From: Thermoplasmata archaeon
Lineage (GTDB): Archaea; Thermoplasmatota; Thermoplasmata; Thermoplasmatales; Thermoplasmataceae
Length of the DNA: 7,910 nucleotides
Assembly (NCBI GenBank): GCA_021827885.1
Contig: JAKAUD010000228.1
Span: 1-7,910 of the forward strand
Reading direction: 5' to 3'
The stretch's first letter is position 1; each line of letters opens with the position of its first letter. Both the position numbers and the translations under genes were made by a program. Below, one piece after another: positions 6,758 through 7,910 of this stretch. The notes under the pieces are model-generated. The model was given only the letters and a program-made list of their open reading frames with translations. It was not told the DNA's origin and ran no database searches.

Positions 6758-6910
6758 ATGAACGGAAATATGGCACAAACAAATAAACTGAAATATACAG
6801 ATGAACGAAAGCGGAATCAAATCGAATCAGAGCAGATGAAATCATGCGAGGTCATAAACCGGCAATGCACTTCACACAGATCTAATGGAAAGGAAGGAAT
6901 GAAAGTATGA
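6758..6910 (+). CDS. Hypothetical 50-residue protein, translationally coupled to the next ORF
   Basis: A short, strongly hydrophilic frame rich in Lys, Arg, Glu, Gln and Asn, with two Cys (residues 29 and 36) that do not form a recognisable zinc motif. It has no similarity I can name. Support comes from context: a TATA box 27 bases before the ATG, and an ATGA overlap of its stop with the start of the next ORF at 6907, a common archaeal coupling arrangement. An internal ATG at 6770 would give 46 residues. The residue mix (for example an RKRNQ stretch beside Ser and Thr rich parts) does not look strongly conserved, so it might be a leader ORF or a non-coding leader. Confidence 0.4.
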   Translation: MNGNMAQTNKLKYTDERKRNQIESEQMKSCEVINRQCTSHRSNGKEGMKV

Positions 6911-7071
6911 ATAAGTTTGACCTGGAATTCCTGAACGGATATATCAAAAGCAGCTTGAGACTTGCAAGGAAGATAAAGAATGCTAAATCACTGGAGGAAG
7001 CAAAGAATTTTGCTTTTCAAATTGAAGAAAGGGCAATGCAGAAATTGGAAGAGACTATGGGAGATCTCTGA
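6907..7071 (+). CDS. Hypothetical 54-residue helical protein
   Basis: The frame starts with MNKFDLEFLNGY and is predicted by eye to be two amphipathic helices (about residues 5-27 and 28-50), with alternating hydrophobic and charged residues (LARKIKNAKSLEEAKNFAF). The codon choice and higher GC match the downstream radical SAM gene. It overlaps the preceding ORF by ATGA, has GGAAGGA about 10 bases upstream, and ends 38 bases before the radical SAM start. It may be a small partner or a regulator of translation for that gene. I do not recognise a family. Confidence 0.6.
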   Translation: MNKFDLEFLNGYIKSSLRLARKIKNAKSLEEAKNFAFQIEERAMQKLEETMGDL

Positions 7072-7109
7072 TGCAATGGGAAAAGCTATAAGGACTTGAT
7101 GACATATGT

Positions 7110-7910
7110 ATGACAATAATGGCCATGATTAAAACCGAAATGATCGAATCCGATAGAGAAAAGAATAGAATGGCAGCCTTGAAGGCGTGGGAAACAATAA
7201 GACGACAGAAAATTGAAAAAATCAAAGCTGAAAACGAGAGCATTGATGACTATTTCTTCGATCCTGATATGAGGAAAGTTGCCTTTGGAACCTATAGGAT
7301 AAATCCTCCGCTTATCAAACCATCAAAACTTACCTGGGTTGAGAAGGGCGGTGTTGGCAAAGAACTATCTGACGGGTGGTCCCTAAATTTTGCAGTTGGA
7401 TGCACCCACGCATGCAGATTCTGCTATGTTGACAGCATAAACAAGAGGTATGGGAACAAAAGAGCTGGCCCTCTTGTCAACAGGGCATGGGGTAATTATT
7501 TCTACACCCCCGAAAACATTGATGAGGCAATTGAGAAAACCAACTGGAAGAAATGGGAAGGCATTGAAGTGATGATGTCTTCAACACACGATGCATATCT
7601 TCCTCAGCTTGCACCAGTTACAAGGAGAATTATAAAGGCTGCACTTGAAAATGGAGTTAAGCTTTGTGTTCAGACAAGATCTCCCCTTGTAAAGAAGGAT
7701 TTTGACATTTATTCAAAATTCAAGGATCAGGTAAGAATACAGGTTTCCGTCGCAACAATGAATCATGAGCTTTCAAGGCTTATGGAGCCAAGGGTAGCAG
7801 GACCAGAAGCAAGGATTGAGATAATCAGAGAGGCAAAAAGGCTTGGTCTCAAAGCCGGTATAATTATAGCCCCTGTGATGCCGCCATTGAAGATTAGACC
7901 CTACCCTTCA
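7110..7910 (+). CDS. Radical SAM protein of the SplB/COG1533 type (C-terminus cut by window edge)
   Basis: 267 codons are visible with no stop before the right edge. The CxxxCxxC cluster motif that binds the 4Fe-4S centre is C98, C102, C105 in GCTHACRFCYV, preceded by a SLNFAVGC strand. This layout, with GC-H-C-FCY and a following SINKRYG stretch, is typical of the SPL-like radical SAM family (COG1533). Family members include spore photoproduct lyase and many archaeal proteins of unknown substrate. The visible barrel continues with MMSSTHDAYLP, LCVQTRSP and QVSVATMN strands and RLMEPRVAGPEARIE, also as in COG1533. The N-terminal 40 residues are charged and helical, and of uncertain use. The start at 7110 is the first ATG after an in-frame stop. 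ATGs at 7119, 7125 and 7140 are possible. It is probably a resident chromosomal gene, not part of the defence island. The substrate cannot be told. Confidence 0.88.
   Translation, partial: MTIMAMIKTEMIESDREKNRMAALKAWETIRRQKIEKIKAENESIDDYFFDPDMRKVAFGTYRINPPLIKPSKLTWVEKGGVGKELSDGWSLNFAVGCTHACRFCYVDSINKRYGNKRAGPLVNRAWGNYFYTPENIDEAIEKTNWKKWEGIEVMMSSTHDAYLPQLAPVTRRIIKAALENGVKLCVQTRSPLVKKDFDIYSKFKDQVRIQVSVATMNHELSRLMEPRVAGPEARIEIIREAKRLGLKAGIIIAPVMPPLKIRPYPS

Noticed and set aside
7055..7243. Minus-strand open frame of 62 codons
   Set aside because: It is antisense to the beginning of the radical SAM gene. The apparent hydrophobicity comes from reversed charged codons.
1..7910. tRNA, rRNA, CRISPR array, insertion sequence
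   Set aside because: No cloverleaf-like segment, spaced direct repeats, transposase or terminal repeats with target duplications were seen on reading both strands.

Overview
The window looks like archaeal chromosome, most likely from Thermoplasmata or a relative. Several genes have a TATA-like box (TTTATA or similar) about 25-32 bases ahead of an ATG with almost no leader. Arginine is mostly AGA/AGG, isoleucine is often ATA, and neighbouring genes overlap by ATGA. This placement is an inference from style, not from a marker gene.

Left part (1-2889, minus strand): a probable three-gene operon read right to left. It starts with a 119-residue protein that joins a SWIM-like zinc motif to a C-terminal zinc ribbon. 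Next, after 39 bases, is a 543-residue prokaryotic Argonaute (pAgo) with a MID-PIWI core resembling Archaeoglobus fulgidus Ago. Last, 61 bases on, is an unrecognised, probably helical protein cut by the left edge. The pAgo keeps the four MID residues that hold a guide 5' phosphate (Y250, K254, Q265, K293 by alignment from memory). It seems to lack most of the PIWI catalytic tetrad, so it is better read as a guide-directed sensor than a nuclease. The unknown downstream gene is then the obvious candidate effector or partner. No TIR, Sir2, Mrr, HNH or DREN effector is recognisable, so the pairing may be undescribed.

Middle part (3106-6606, plus strand, divergent from the above): a 53-residue zinc-ribbon protein with a leaderless promoter, followed after 15 bases by an 1107-residue Type IIG-like restriction-modification enzyme. 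That enzyme has an HsdR-like nuclease domain, a gamma-class N6-adenine methylase and a C-terminal specificity domain. With the pAgo operon it makes a small defence island around a shared divergent promoter region of about 200 bases.

Right part (6758-7910, plus strand): after an imperfect inverted repeat and a T-run come two small ORFs joined by an ATGA overlap, then a radical SAM protein of the SplB type cut by the right edge. By hand counts on sample lines, GC is about 27-28% in pAgo, about 38% in the restriction gene, about 44% in the SWIM gene and about 47% in the radical SAM gene. This suggests that the defence genes were acquired and that the right-hand genes are resident.
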